From: Sphingobacteriaceae bacterium UBA6709
GTDB lineage: Bacteria; Bacteroidota; Bacteroidia; Sphingobacteriales; Sphingobacteriaceae
Length of the DNA stretch: 21,461 nt
Reading direction: 5' to 3'
Assembly: GCA_002454425.1 (NCBI GenBank)
Contig: DKIV01000016.1
Coordinates: 1-21,461, forward strand
Positions 7,820-15,112 of this stretch are shown one piece after another; position 1 is the first letter of the stretch; each line of letters starts with the position of its first letter. The translations under genes and the position numbers were made by a program. The notes beneath the pieces were generated by a model. That model did no database searches. It was given only the letters and a program-made list of their open reading frames with translations, and was not told the DNA's origin.

Positions 7820-8683
7820 ATGATAACTCTAGAAAATAACGACATTAAAGTCTCCATAAAAGAAACAGGAGCAGAATTAGCAAGTCTGTACTCTAAAAAA
7901 AGTCAGCTTGATTTCCTTTGGAATGCTGATGAAAAGCATTGGCCGCGCCATTCGCCTGTATTATTCCCTATTGTTGGCGGACTGATAGAAGATACTTTTA
8001 TCTACAAGGGTCAGAAATACTCGCTGGCAAAACACGGTTTCGCAAGAGATACTAAATTCGAACTTGAAAGCAATACAGAAACTGAAGCTGTTTATTTATT
8101 GAAGGATAGCGAAGAAACCTTGAAACAGTATCCTTTCCACTTCGAATTGCGTCATAAATACAAAGTTGAGGGCGCAGCTGTATCACTTACTTACGAAGTG
8201 AAAAATACCGGTGAAGAAAAGATGTTCTTCTCTATCGGCGCGCATCCTGCATTTAATGTTCCTTTCGTTGAAGGAAGCACTTTTGAGGATTACTATCTTG
8301 AATTTGAGAAAACTGAAAATAGTGATCAGTGGACATTAAACGGGAACCTTCTCGTTGCTCCACGTCCTTATTTCCAGGATCAGAAAACTCTTCCTCTGAA
8401 AGCAGAATTATTTTATGATGACGCGGTGATCTTCAAAGATCTGAAATCTGAATATTTCGATATTAAAACGGATAAGACGCCTCATTTTGTAAGATATACA
8501 TTCAAGGGCTTCCCTTACATGGGTATCTGGAATGCCAAAGATGCTCCATTCGTATGTATTGAGCCTTGGTGTGGTATTCCTGACAGCGAGGATCACGACC
8601 AAAATATTGAAACTAAAGAAGGAATTATTTCTCTGGAACCGGGCGAAACATTCAGCAGAACCTGGTCTATGGAATGCTTCTAA
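7820..8683 (+). CDS. Aldose 1-epimerase (LacX/galactose mutarotase family)
   Basis: A 287-residue beta-sandwich sugar epimerase of the LacX-like branch. It should interconvert alpha and beta anomers of an aldose in the cytoplasm; the sugar cannot be told from the sequence. Family marks are RHSPVLFPIVGGL near residues 43-55, the conserved HGFARD (His72), and SIGAHPAFNVPF with a second conserved histidine (His142). There is no signal peptide. The gene stands alone between two genes on the opposite strand, so it has no operon context to suggest a pathway. It starts at ATG 7820 after an A-rich, Shine-Dalgarno-less leader. A strong terminator follows 22 bases after its stop. Confidence 0.9.
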   Translation: MITLENNDIKVSIKETGAELASLYSKKSQLDFLWNADEKHWPRHSPVLFPIVGGLIEDTFIYKGQKYSLAKHGFARDTKFELESNTETEAVYLLKDSEETLKQYPFHFELRHKYKVEGAAVSLTYEVKNTGEEKMFFSIGAHPAFNVPFVEGSTFEDYYLEFEKTENSDQWTLNGNLLVAPRPYFQDQKTLPLKAELFYDDAVIFKDLKSEYFDIKTDKTPHFVRYTFKGFPYMGIWNAKDAPFVCIEPWCGIPDSEDHDQNIETKEGIISLEPGETFSRTWSMECF

Positions 8684-8704
8684 TAGTTTGCTAGAATCTA
8701 AATA

Positions 8705-8739
8705 AAATACCCCCGGGCAATGACTTCCGGGGGGTATTT
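8705..8739. terminator. Bidirectional intrinsic terminator between epimerase and bcp-like genes
   Basis: AAATACCCCC (8705-8714) pairs with GGGGGTATTT (8730-8739), with further GC pairing possible toward the loop. T-rich sequence follows on both strands, so it can end both converging transcripts. Confidence 0.85.
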
Positions 8740-8773
8740 ATTTCTAAGGTTCTCTAAACCGCGATCTTCGCGT

Positions 8774-9220
8774 TTATAAATTACTTATGGCCTTAAGGGC
8801 CTGAGTAACGTGTTGCTTACCGCGTAACATGCTTCTGAAGCGATGAACAATAAGTCCTTCGCCATTCACAATAAAAGTCTCCCTACCTGTCAGGAATAAG
8901 ACGTTCTTCACTCCAAAACTCTTAGCGACCGTATTTCCGGGATCACTTAATAGTGTAAAAGGAAGCCGATGCTTCAACTTAAAAGCTTTATGACTTTCGG
9001 GAGATCCGGAGTTTATGCCAATAACCTTTACACCAAGATCTGAGAAATCGGCGAAGTTATCTCTGAAGGAGCAGGCCTCTATAGTACAAACGGGACTGTC
9101 GTCCTTTGGATAGAAGAAGATAACGCAAGGTTTTCTATCCAGTGCTATCGCTGAATCAAATATATTTCCTTCCTCATCAAGTAAACTGAAGGCAGGAATT
9201 CTTGTATTGTTTGTATCCAT
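8774..9220 (-). CDS. Bcp/PrxQ-type peroxiredoxin
   Basis: A 148-residue thioredoxin-fold peroxidase. The active site is FFYPKDDSPVCTIEACSFRD, with peroxidatic Cys45 and a second cysteine five residues later (Cys50), the intramolecular atypical 2-Cys arrangement of the Bcp/PrxQ group. It should detoxify hydroperoxides with thioredoxin as the reductant. The length is normal for the family. It lies 60 bases downstream of gltX on the same strand with no TAnnTTTG promoter between, so co-transcription with gltX is likely. It is the second peroxiredoxin in this window. Confidence 0.92.
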   Translation of the reverse strand: MDTNNTRIPAFSLLDEEGNIFDSAIALDRKPCVIFFYPKDDSPVCTIEACSFRDNFADFSDLGVKVIGINSGSPESHKAFKLKHRLPFTLLSDPGNTVAKSFGVKNVLFLTGRETFIVNGEGLIVHRFRSMLRGKQHVTQALKAISNL

Positions 9221-9280
9221 ATGAGCGCGTAGCTAACTAATGACTTAAACTTGTTCTTCGTGGAACGGGTATCCTGAAAA

Positions 9281-10795
9281 TCAGGCTAGCAATGCTAAAG
9301 CATGATCTATTCGCCGTGTAGCTTCTTCTTCGCCAATAAGCTTGGTGATATCGAAAACAGCCGGACCAAACTTTCCACCCACAAGCATAATCCGGTAAGG
9401 AAGCATAACGTCACCTATCTTGAATCCATTTTCCTGAACGAGTTCCTTGAAGCGCAACTCAAGCTCATGCGCGGAAAGATCCTTGTTTGAGATAAGCTCG
9501 GCCTTTAACTTCTCAAAGAAAACGGCTTTCTCGGGAGTCCATTTGGGTTTCACCGCGTCCAGATCTAAGTGCTGAGGAGCGTGGAAGAAATAAGATGCCT
9601 GCGTATAGAAATCTGGTAACAGCTGACAACGATCTTTTACCAAATCAATTACCTGATCAAGCATTGCAGAATCTTTCACTGTTAATCCCTGCACTTCCAA
9701 TACTTCAGTAACAAGCGTATTCAGCTCCCCACTATCCAAACGCTTGATCCATTCAGCATTGAACCACTTTGCTTTCTCAAAGTCGAATTTAGCACCAGCC
9801 TTATTGATTCGTGCCATGGAGAACTTCTCAATCAGCTCCTCCATAGAAAAAAGTTCCTGATCAGTACCGTCATTCCAACCCAACATAGCAAGCATATTAT
9901 TGAATGCCTCAGGAAGGAAGCCTATTTCGCGAAATCCTGGTGTAAGCTCATTTGTTTTAGGATCAATCCAGTTCATAGCGTATACAGGAAATCCTAAACG
10001 AGCACCATCGCGCTTGCTGAGCTTACCATTGCCGTCAGGCTTTAATATTAATGGCAAATGCGCCCATTGAGGCATAGAATCTTCCCATCCCAGGTATTTC
10101 CAAAGCAAGAGATGTACCGGAGCTGAGGGCAACCACTCTTCGCCGCGAAAGGCGTGTGTGATCTTCATGAGATAATCATCAACAATAACGGCAAGATGAT
10201 ATGTAGGCATGCCATCAGCTTTCAAAAGTACTTTATCATCAGATTGCGAGGTCTGAAAAGACACCTCACCCCTAATCATATCGGTAAAGCTTATCGTCTC
10301 ATCTTCCGGCATCTTAATACGTATTACATGGGGGGTACCATCGGCAATAAGTTGCTTTACCTCTTCGGCTGGCATACTGAGAGAATTCCGAAGACCACTG
10401 CGGAAGGTGTGTCCATATTGAAAATTTGGTATTTCCTTACGTTTCTCATCCAGTTCTTCAGGAGTATCAAAGGCGTAGTATGCAAAACCGTCATTTACAA
10501 GTTTCTCAGCATACTCACGATAGAGCGGCTTACGTTCACTCTGACGATATGGACCATAGGCTCCCGGATTTTCAGGACCTTCATCGGGGTGCATACCACA
10601 CCATTTTAAGCAGTTAAGAATATATTCTTCGGCTCCCGGAACGTAACGGGTTTGATCAGTATCTTCAATGCGGAGAACAAATTCGCCGCCATGTTTGCGG
10701 GCAAACAGATAATTAAATAAAACGGTGCGAACGCCTCCGAGGTGTAAACCTCCTGTGGGACTGGGAGCAAAGCGAACACGTACTTTTTCTGCCAT
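9281..10795 (-). CDS. gltX: Glutamyl-tRNA synthetase
   Basis: A class I aminoacyl-tRNA synthetase of 504 residues that charges tRNA-Glu (and in many bacteria without GlnRS, tRNA-Gln). The N-terminus RVRFAPSPTGGLHLGGVRT contains the HIGH-type signature (LHLG, 17-20), and KLSKR at 258-262 is the KMSKS loop. The C-terminal helical anticodon-binding region is complete. The frame is open upstream to 10969, but the start at 10795 (MAEKVRVRF) is chosen because conservation begins there and a TAnnTTTG element lies 24 bases upstream; the longer version would place the promoter inside the gene. Transcribed divergently from the cys operon. Confidence 0.96.
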   Translation of the reverse strand: MAEKVRVRFAPSPTGGLHLGGVRTVLFNYLFARKHGGEFVLRIEDTDQTRYVPGAEEYILNCLKWCGMHPDEGPENPGAYGPYRQSERKPLYREYAEKLVNDGFAYYAFDTPEELDEKRKEIPNFQYGHTFRSGLRNSLSMPAEEVKQLIADGTPHVIRIKMPEDETISFTDMIRGEVSFQTSQSDDKVLLKADGMPTYHLAVIVDDYLMKITHAFRGEEWLPSAPVHLLLWKYLGWEDSMPQWAHLPLILKPDGNGKLSKRDGARLGFPVYAMNWIDPKTNELTPGFREIGFLPEAFNNMLAMLGWNDGTDQELFSMEELIEKFSMARINKAGAKFDFEKAKWFNAEWIKRLDSGELNTLVTEVLEVQGLTVKDSAMLDQVIDLVKDRCQLLPDFYTQASYFFHAPQHLDLDAVKPKWTPEKAVFFEKLKAELISNKDLSAHELELRFKELVQENGFKIGDVMLPYRIMLVGGKFGPAVFDITKLIGEEEATRRIDHALALLA

Positions 10796-10818
10796 GATTA
10801 TAAGAATATTTAAAGGGC

Positions 10819-10826
10819 CAAAGATA
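10819..10826 (-). promoter_or_regulatory. gltX promoter -7 element
   Basis: The - strand reads TATCTTTG, an exact TAnnTTTG match, 23 bases upstream of the gltX ATG at 10795. This supports the shorter gltX start and predicts a leader of about 15-20 bases. Confidence 0.6.
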
Positions 10827-10971
10827 CCAATCCTTTTTTGATGAATATTAATCTTGTTGATATTGGCGGAAACACCAATTGAAGCGGGTGAAAAGTGCTC
10901 ACGAAAATGTAAGTTAATGATAAATAAGCGGTTTTTTTTTATTTTATGGTTATGGTGTAGCAAATTCAATG

Positions 10972-10979
10972 TACATTTG
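10972..10979 (+). promoter_or_regulatory. cysHDN operon promoter -7 element
   Basis: TACATTTG matches TAnnTTTG and lies 82 bases upstream of the cysH ATG, leaving a leader of about 75 bases. The leader has a short GC-rich hairpin (GCTG-ATTT-CGGC, around 11023-11034) but no riboswitch I can recognise. Confidence 0.55.
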
Positions 10980-11061
10980 TCTATTACATCTATAGACTAT
11001 GCATTAACATATGGGGTCGCTGATTTCGGCGGGACAGTTATTTTTGATATAGTTTAACACA

Positions 11062-11796
11062 ATGATTATGAACAACAATAATATCGACGATGTGCAAGAA
11101 CGTTTGGACAGGCTGAATAGGGAACTTAACGATTTAAGTCCGGAAGCAGCGCTGACCTTGCTTTCAAAAGAGTTTTCCGGAGAAAGCATTTTCTCTACAA
11201 GCTTTAGCTGGGAAGATCAGGCGATCTCACACATGATATTATCAGAAAAGCTTCCAATAAAAATATTCACGTTAGATACGGGCAGACTCTTTGGCGAAAC
11301 CTATTATGTATGGAGTCGCACCAATGAAATGTACGATACGCGTGTGGAAGCCTATTACCCTAAAAGTGACGCGATTGAAAGATTTGTTACCGATAAAGGA
11401 CCAAATGCCTTTTACGAATCTGTAGAAAACAGAAAAGAATGCTGTTTTATTCGTAAGGTGGAACCTCTTCAACGCGCGTTAAAAGGAAACGCTCTTTGGG
11501 TTACCGGTTTGCGTGCTGAACATTCGCCTGATCGCGGTGATTTATCTCAACTGGAATGGGACGAAACCAATAAAATCTTTAAATTTCATCCGCTGCTACA
11601 CTGGAGCACTGAGAAGCTTAAGGAGTATGTTCATAACAATGGTATTCCCTACAATACGCTCCATGATAAAGGCTACGTAAGTATTGGCTGTGCTTCGTGC
11701 ACGCGTGCAATACGTGAGGGAGAGGATTTCCGCGCCGGCAGATGGTGGTGGGAAGATAAAGCGAATAAAGAATGCGGATTACATGCACATTCATAA
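11062..11796 (+). CDS. cysH: Assimilatory APS/PAPS reductase (iron-sulfur, APS-type)
   Basis: A 244-residue thioredoxin-linked sulfonucleotide reductase yielding sulfite. The nucleotide-binding PP-loop-like part has FSTSFSWEDQ (44-53) and FTLDTGRLF (69-77). Four cysteines that bind a [4Fe-4S] cluster in the APS-specific subgroup are present: Cys127-Cys128 (KECCFIRK) and Cys210-x2-Cys213 (GCASC). The catalytic cysteine is Cys238 in the C-terminal ECGLH. PAPS-specific enzymes lack the cluster cysteines, so the likely substrate is APS; this fits the absence of cysC here. Start may be 11062 or the in-frame ATG two codons later (11068). First gene of cysHDN; cysD follows after 19 bases. Confidence 0.94.
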   Translation: MIMNNNNIDDVQERLDRLNRELNDLSPEAALTLLSKEFSGESIFSTSFSWEDQAISHMILSEKLPIKIFTLDTGRLFGETYYVWSRTNEMYDTRVEAYYPKSDAIERFVTDKGPNAFYESVENRKECCFIRKVEPLQRALKGNALWVTGLRAEHSPDRGDLSQLEWDETNKIFKFHPLLHWSTEKLKEYVHNNGIPYNTLHDKGYVSIGCASCTRAIREGEDFRAGRWWWEDKANKECGLHAHS

Positions 11797-11815
11797 ATAC
11801 GAATAATTAGTACAT

Positions 11816-12724
11816 ATGCCTCAATATACTTTAGATTATTTGGATCAGCTTGAAGCTGAATCTATACATATTATGCGTGAAGTCGCAGGTCAGTTTGAAC
11901 GTCCGGCACTTCTGTTTTCAGGCGGAAAAGATTCTATAACACTGGTACAGTTGGCCATGAAGGCCTTTAAGCCTGGTAAAATTCCTTTTCCCCTGGTTCA
12001 CATCGATACCGGACACAATTTTCCGGAAGCATTGGAATATCGGGATCGCATGGCTGAGGAAATGGGTGCCAAACTTATTGTAAGGAAAGTTGAGGATACC
12101 ATAAAAGCACGGGGTCTAAAGGAACCTGGCGGAAAGTTCGCCTCCAGAAATGCGCTCCAATCATACACCCTTCTGGATACTATCGAAGAATTTCAATTTG
12201 ACGCATGCATCGGCGGCGCTCGGCGGGATGAAGAAAAAGCACGCGCGAAAGAGCGTATTTTTTCTGTGAGAGACGAATTCGGCCAGTGGGATCCCAAGAA
12301 ACAACGCCCGGAACTTTGGAACCTTTACAACGGGAAGATTAGCAAGGGTGAAAATGTACGTGTGTTCCCGATCAGCAACTGGGTGGAATTAGACGTGTGG
12401 AACTATATTAAACGTGAGGGCATTACCCTTCCTTCGATATATTTCAGTCACGAACGTGAGGTGATCGTCCACGGGGAACATTTGGTTGCGATGTCTGAAT
12501 TTGTGAAGGTGGAGGAAGATGATGTTATCTTAACTAAAAGCGTACGTTATCGCACTGTAGGAGATATGACCTGTACTGCCGCCGTAGAATCTGTGGCTAC
12601 TGATATCGATGATATTATCGCTGAAATTACCCGCACAAATATCAGTGAGCGTGGTGAAACCAGAATTGACGATCAGGTGTCGGAAGCGGCTATGGAAGAT
12701 CGTAAAAAGAATGGTTATTTCTAA
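11816..12724 (+). CDS. cysD: Sulfate adenylyltransferase subunit 2
   Basis: The 302-residue adenylylating subunit of ATP sulfurylase, which joins sulfate to ATP to give APS and pyrophosphate. The PP-loop SGGKDS is at residues 35-40, followed by PLVHIDTGHNFPEALEYRD and the conserved GGARRDEEKARAKERIFS. The length is the family norm. It works as a heterodimer with the GTPase CysN, encoded 86 bases downstream, and its APS product feeds CysH encoded just upstream. All three genes are on one strand with one promoter and one terminator visible. Confidence 0.96.
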   Translation: MPQYTLDYLDQLEAESIHIMREVAGQFERPALLFSGGKDSITLVQLAMKAFKPGKIPFPLVHIDTGHNFPEALEYRDRMAEEMGAKLIVRKVEDTIKARGLKEPGGKFASRNALQSYTLLDTIEEFQFDACIGGARRDEEKARAKERIFSVRDEFGQWDPKKQRPELWNLYNGKISKGENVRVFPISNWVELDVWNYIKREGITLPSIYFSHEREVIVHGEHLVAMSEFVKVEEDDVILTKSVRYRTVGDMTCTAAVESVATDIDDIIAEITRTNISERGETRIDDQVSEAAMEDRKKNGYF

Positions 12725-12774
12725 AACGAAGTCTGCGGAAATATTAAGGGGATAATTAAAAAAAATAAAGAGAC

Positions 12775-12797
12775 TGCCCTTTCTCTGGAAAGTGGCA
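12775..12797 (+). other. Hairpin in the cysD-cysN gap
   Basis: TGCC-CTTTC pairs with GAAAG-T-GGCA around a 4-base loop (TCTG), giving a 9-bp stem with one bulged T. It sits 13 bases before the cysN ATG and is preceded by a long A-rich run. It may tune cysN translation or mark an RNA processing point; there is no U-run after it. Confidence 0.4.
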
Positions 12798-12810
12798 TTT
12801 AAAATAAAAA

Positions 12811-14052
12811 ATGGATTTACTTAGATTTATCACAGCAGGAAGCGTTGACGATGGTAAAAGCACCTTAATTGGGCGTTTGCTTTACGATACCGATTCTATA
12901 AAGGTAGACCAGCTGGAAACAATACAAAGGCAAAGTAAAAATAAAGGTGAAGGCGAAATTGACCTTGCTTTATTTACCGATGGATTGAGAGCTGAACGTG
13001 AGCAGGGTATTACCATTGACGTCGCATATAAGTATTTCGCTACGGAAAAGAGAAAGTTTATTATCGCTGATGCTCCCGGACATATCCAATATACCAGAAA
13101 TATGGTTACCGGCGCATCCAATTCAGACCTTATCATCATTCTTATTGATGCCCGTCAGGGAGTTGTGGAGCAGACTCGTCGCCATAGTATCATTGCCTCT
13201 CTTCTTCAGATACCCCATGTTGTTGTTACGGTAAACAAAATGGATATGGTGGGTTATGATGAAAAGGTATTTAACGACATTGTTGCTGATTATGCTAAAA
13301 TGGCCGATACTTTAAATATCAAGGATGTAAAGTTTATCCCTATCAGTGCGCTGGCTGGCGACAACATCGTAAACACTTCTGAAAATATGCCATGGTACCG
13401 GGAAGATACTCTTTTGAATATTCTTGAGACGGTGAACGTGGTGAGCGATCTCAACTTTGAACAAAGTCGCTTCCCCGTGCAGTATGTAATCAGACCTCAA
13501 TCTGACGATCTGCATGATTACCGTGGATACGCCGGTAAGGTGTTAAGCGGCACGTATAAAAAGGGTGATAAGGTAACGGTGCTGCCCGATAATATAGAAT
13601 CTGAAATTGAAGCTGTTGAAGTTCACGGAGAGGAAGTGGAAGAGGCTTTTGCACCTCAAAGTGCCGTAATTCGCTTGAAAGATGACATTGACATCAATCG
13701 GGGCGACCTGATCGTTAAAAAAGGTTCTTCCTTAAATGTGTCGCAAGAAATCGAAGCAACGATATGCTGGATGGATCAACGTCCGCTGATCCCCGGAAAT
13801 AAGTACTTACTACAGGTACAAAGCAGAAGAGTACGTTGTATTGTTAAGGACATCAACTTCCGCCTCGACGTAAATACTCTCGAAAAACAGCTAAACGTAA
13901 CGGAAGCTGCCTTAAATGATGTTGTAAACATCAGCATTAAAACGGCCTCTCCGATAGCGTTTGATTCATATAATAAGCTTAGAAGTAACGGCGGGGCAAT
14001 CCTCATTGACGAAACGGCACATACTACCGTGGCCGGATGTATGTTACAATAG
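12811..14052 (+). CDS. cysN: Sulfate adenylyltransferase subunit 1 (GTPase)
   Basis: A 413-residue translational-GTPase-like subunit that couples GTP hydrolysis to APS synthesis by CysD. Motifs: G1 GSVDDGKST (10-18), switch I region EREQGITIDVAYKYF, G3 DAPGH (87-91), G4 NKMD (142-145), then EF-Tu-like beta-barrel domains. It ends without a CysC (APS kinase) extension, unlike the fused CysNC found in many bacteria. That, with the APS-type CysH, suggests the pathway runs sulfate to APS to sulfite directly. The start at 12811 (MDLLRFITAG) leaves the G1 motif at its normal distance from the N-terminus. Confidence 0.96.
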   Translation: MDLLRFITAGSVDDGKSTLIGRLLYDTDSIKVDQLETIQRQSKNKGEGEIDLALFTDGLRAEREQGITIDVAYKYFATEKRKFIIADAPGHIQYTRNMVTGASNSDLIIILIDARQGVVEQTRRHSIIASLLQIPHVVVTVNKMDMVGYDEKVFNDIVADYAKMADTLNIKDVKFIPISALAGDNIVNTSENMPWYREDTLLNILETVNVVSDLNFEQSRFPVQYVIRPQSDDLHDYRGYAGKVLSGTYKKGDKVTVLPDNIESEIEAVEVHGEEVEEAFAPQSAVIRLKDDIDINRGDLIVKKGSSLNVSQEIEATICWMDQRPLIPGNKYLLQVQSRRVRCIVKDINFRLDVNTLEKQLNVTEAALNDVVNISIKTASPIAFDSYNKLRSNGGAILIDETAHTTVAGCMLQ

Positions 14053-14063
14053 GTATAAGACAT

Positions 14064-14114
14064 GTAAAAAAAGCAAAAGGCGACCGATAAACTGTCGCCT
14101 TTTGCTTTTTTTAC
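14064..14114 (+). terminator. Very strong intrinsic terminator after cysN
   Basis: A perfect 21-bp stem (14064-14084 with 14094-14114) encloses a 9-base loop. The stem has a GC-rich centre (GGCGAC/GTCGCC) and an outer A7/T7 block, so the U-run is built into the 3' arm. The symmetry means it would work in either direction. It separates the cys operon from the rsbW-like gene. Confidence 0.92.
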
Positions 14115-14186
14115 GTTCTTGATTCAGTCAAACCTCATATTTAAACTCTCAACAAGGCGTTTTTTAGAATATAAAGATTTTAGAAC

Positions 14187-14194
14187 TACCTTTG
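14187..14194 (+). promoter_or_regulatory. Promoter -7 element of the rsbW-ybeY-uup cluster
   Basis: TACCTTTG matches TAnnTTTG and lies 23 bases upstream of the ATG at 14218. It is inside the longer open frame that begins at 14119, supporting 14218 as the real start. Confidence 0.6.
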
Positions 14195-14217
14195 CATATT
14201 ACCGGGAGTGTATCGTT

Positions 14218-14652
14218 ATGTGGCAACATAAAACGTTAATAGACAAAAACACAGCTTGTCATAGCTTTGAATTGCCATCGAAAGAGAACGTAATTGATAA
14301 ATTCCTCGCATTCGTTGAAGAATTATCGATTTTAAAGGTCTTTAACGAACAGAAACGCCTGGCTATAGAGACATGCCTCTGTGAGGCGATTAATAACGCT
14401 AGAACCCACGGAAATGCGTGTGTATCCAAAAGTATAGTAAAGGTGGATATACGTATCGACAGCCAGACGCTGAGCGTAATGGTTAAGGACGGAGGATCAG
14501 GGTTTAAGCAGTCTCCCCTTAAAGATCCTCAAGACGAGGAAAACCTGCTCAGAGAGGGAGGACGAGGAATCTTACTCATGAGAGCGTTAAGTGATAGCAT
14601 GACTTACAGCAGTCCGGGAAATGAAATTTTATTAATATTCAATATTACATGA
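14218..14652 (+). CDS. RsbW-like anti-sigma factor / HATPase-domain serine kinase
   Basis: A single HATPase_c domain of 144 residues from the chosen start. Bergerat-fold boxes are clear: N box CEAINNARTHGNA (Glu56, Asn60, His64-Gly65), G1 box VKDGGSGF (Asp91), G2 box GGRGILLMRALSD (114-126). This is the layout of RsbW/SpoIIAB, which bind a sigma factor and phosphorylate an anti-anti-sigma protein, but no STAS-domain partner, phosphatase or sigma gene is next to it. The open frame begins at 14119, but 14218 is preferred because the promoter lies at 14187 and conservation begins after it. Its stop overlaps the ybeY start by four bases (ATGA), so the two are translationally coupled. Confidence 0.85.
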   Translation: MWQHKTLIDKNTACHSFELPSKENVIDKFLAFVEELSILKVFNEQKRLAIETCLCEAINNARTHGNACVSKSIVKVDIRIDSQTLSVMVKDGGSGFKQSPLKDPQDEENLLREGGRGILLMRALSDSMTYSSPGNEILLIFNIT

Positions 14653-15080
14653 GTCGTTTACAAATCTCTTATTTTTCAGAGGAAACAACGTTCGTACTTA
14701 AGGAAAAAGCACATGTGCGTGAATGGATAAAGAATACGATCAGCAATGAAGGCTTTCGATGCGGAGCTCTAAATTTTATTTTCTGCACAGACGAATACCT
14801 TCTTACGATCAATAAACAGTATTTGGATCATGATACCTATACGGATATTGTAACCTTTGACAGTAGCGAGGTCGAAGACCTAATAGAGGGAGATATCTTT
14901 ATAAGTATTGACCGGGTTAGAGAAAACGCACTTAAATATTCTAAAACTGAAAGAGACGAATTGCATCGCGTAATTATACATGGAGTTCTTCACCTGCTCG
15001 GCTATAAAGATAAGTCAGATGAGGATGAGAAGAAAATGCGTTCTAAAGAGGATGAATATCTTTCAAAGAGAAAGTTTTAA
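14649..15080 (+). CDS. ybeY: Endoribonuclease YbeY (16S rRNA maturation)
   Basis: A 143-residue UPF0054-family metalloprotein involved in rRNA maturation and ribosome quality control. The signature region reads HGVLHLLGYKDKSDEDE: His111 and His115 match the first two zinc ligands of HGxLHLxGYDH, but the third histidine position holds Asp121. The upstream part has the conserved TDIVTFD (65-71) and GDIFISIDRV. I believe Asp at the third position is common in Bacteroidota, so this is probably lineage-typical, not inactivation. It overlaps the RsbW-like gene by ATGA, and the ABC-F gene starts 32 bases downstream. Confidence 0.93.
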   Translation: MSRLQISYFSEETTFVLKEKAHVREWIKNTISNEGFRCGALNFIFCTDEYLLTINKQYLDHDTYTDIVTFDSSEVEDLIEGDIFISIDRVRENALKYSKTERDELHRVIIHGVLHLLGYKDKSDEDEKKMRSKEDEYLSKRKF

Positions 15081-15112
15081 TATAAAATTAAATATTTACA
15101 CATAAACAAAAA

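Noticed and set aside
10154..10609. 151-codon open frame antisense to gltX
   Set aside because: It lies entirely opposite a well-conserved gene and its translation resembles no protein; a shadow frame.
10796..10969. 58-residue N-terminal extension of gltX
   Set aside because: Conservation starts at MAEKVRVRF and a promoter element lies inside the extension.
10986..11061. Possible SAM-II-type riboswitch in the cysH leader (CGCTGATTT resembles part of a SAM-II loop)
   Set aside because: Similarity stops after a few bases; the expected P1/P2 pseudoknot and downstream CTAAAG-like element are absent.
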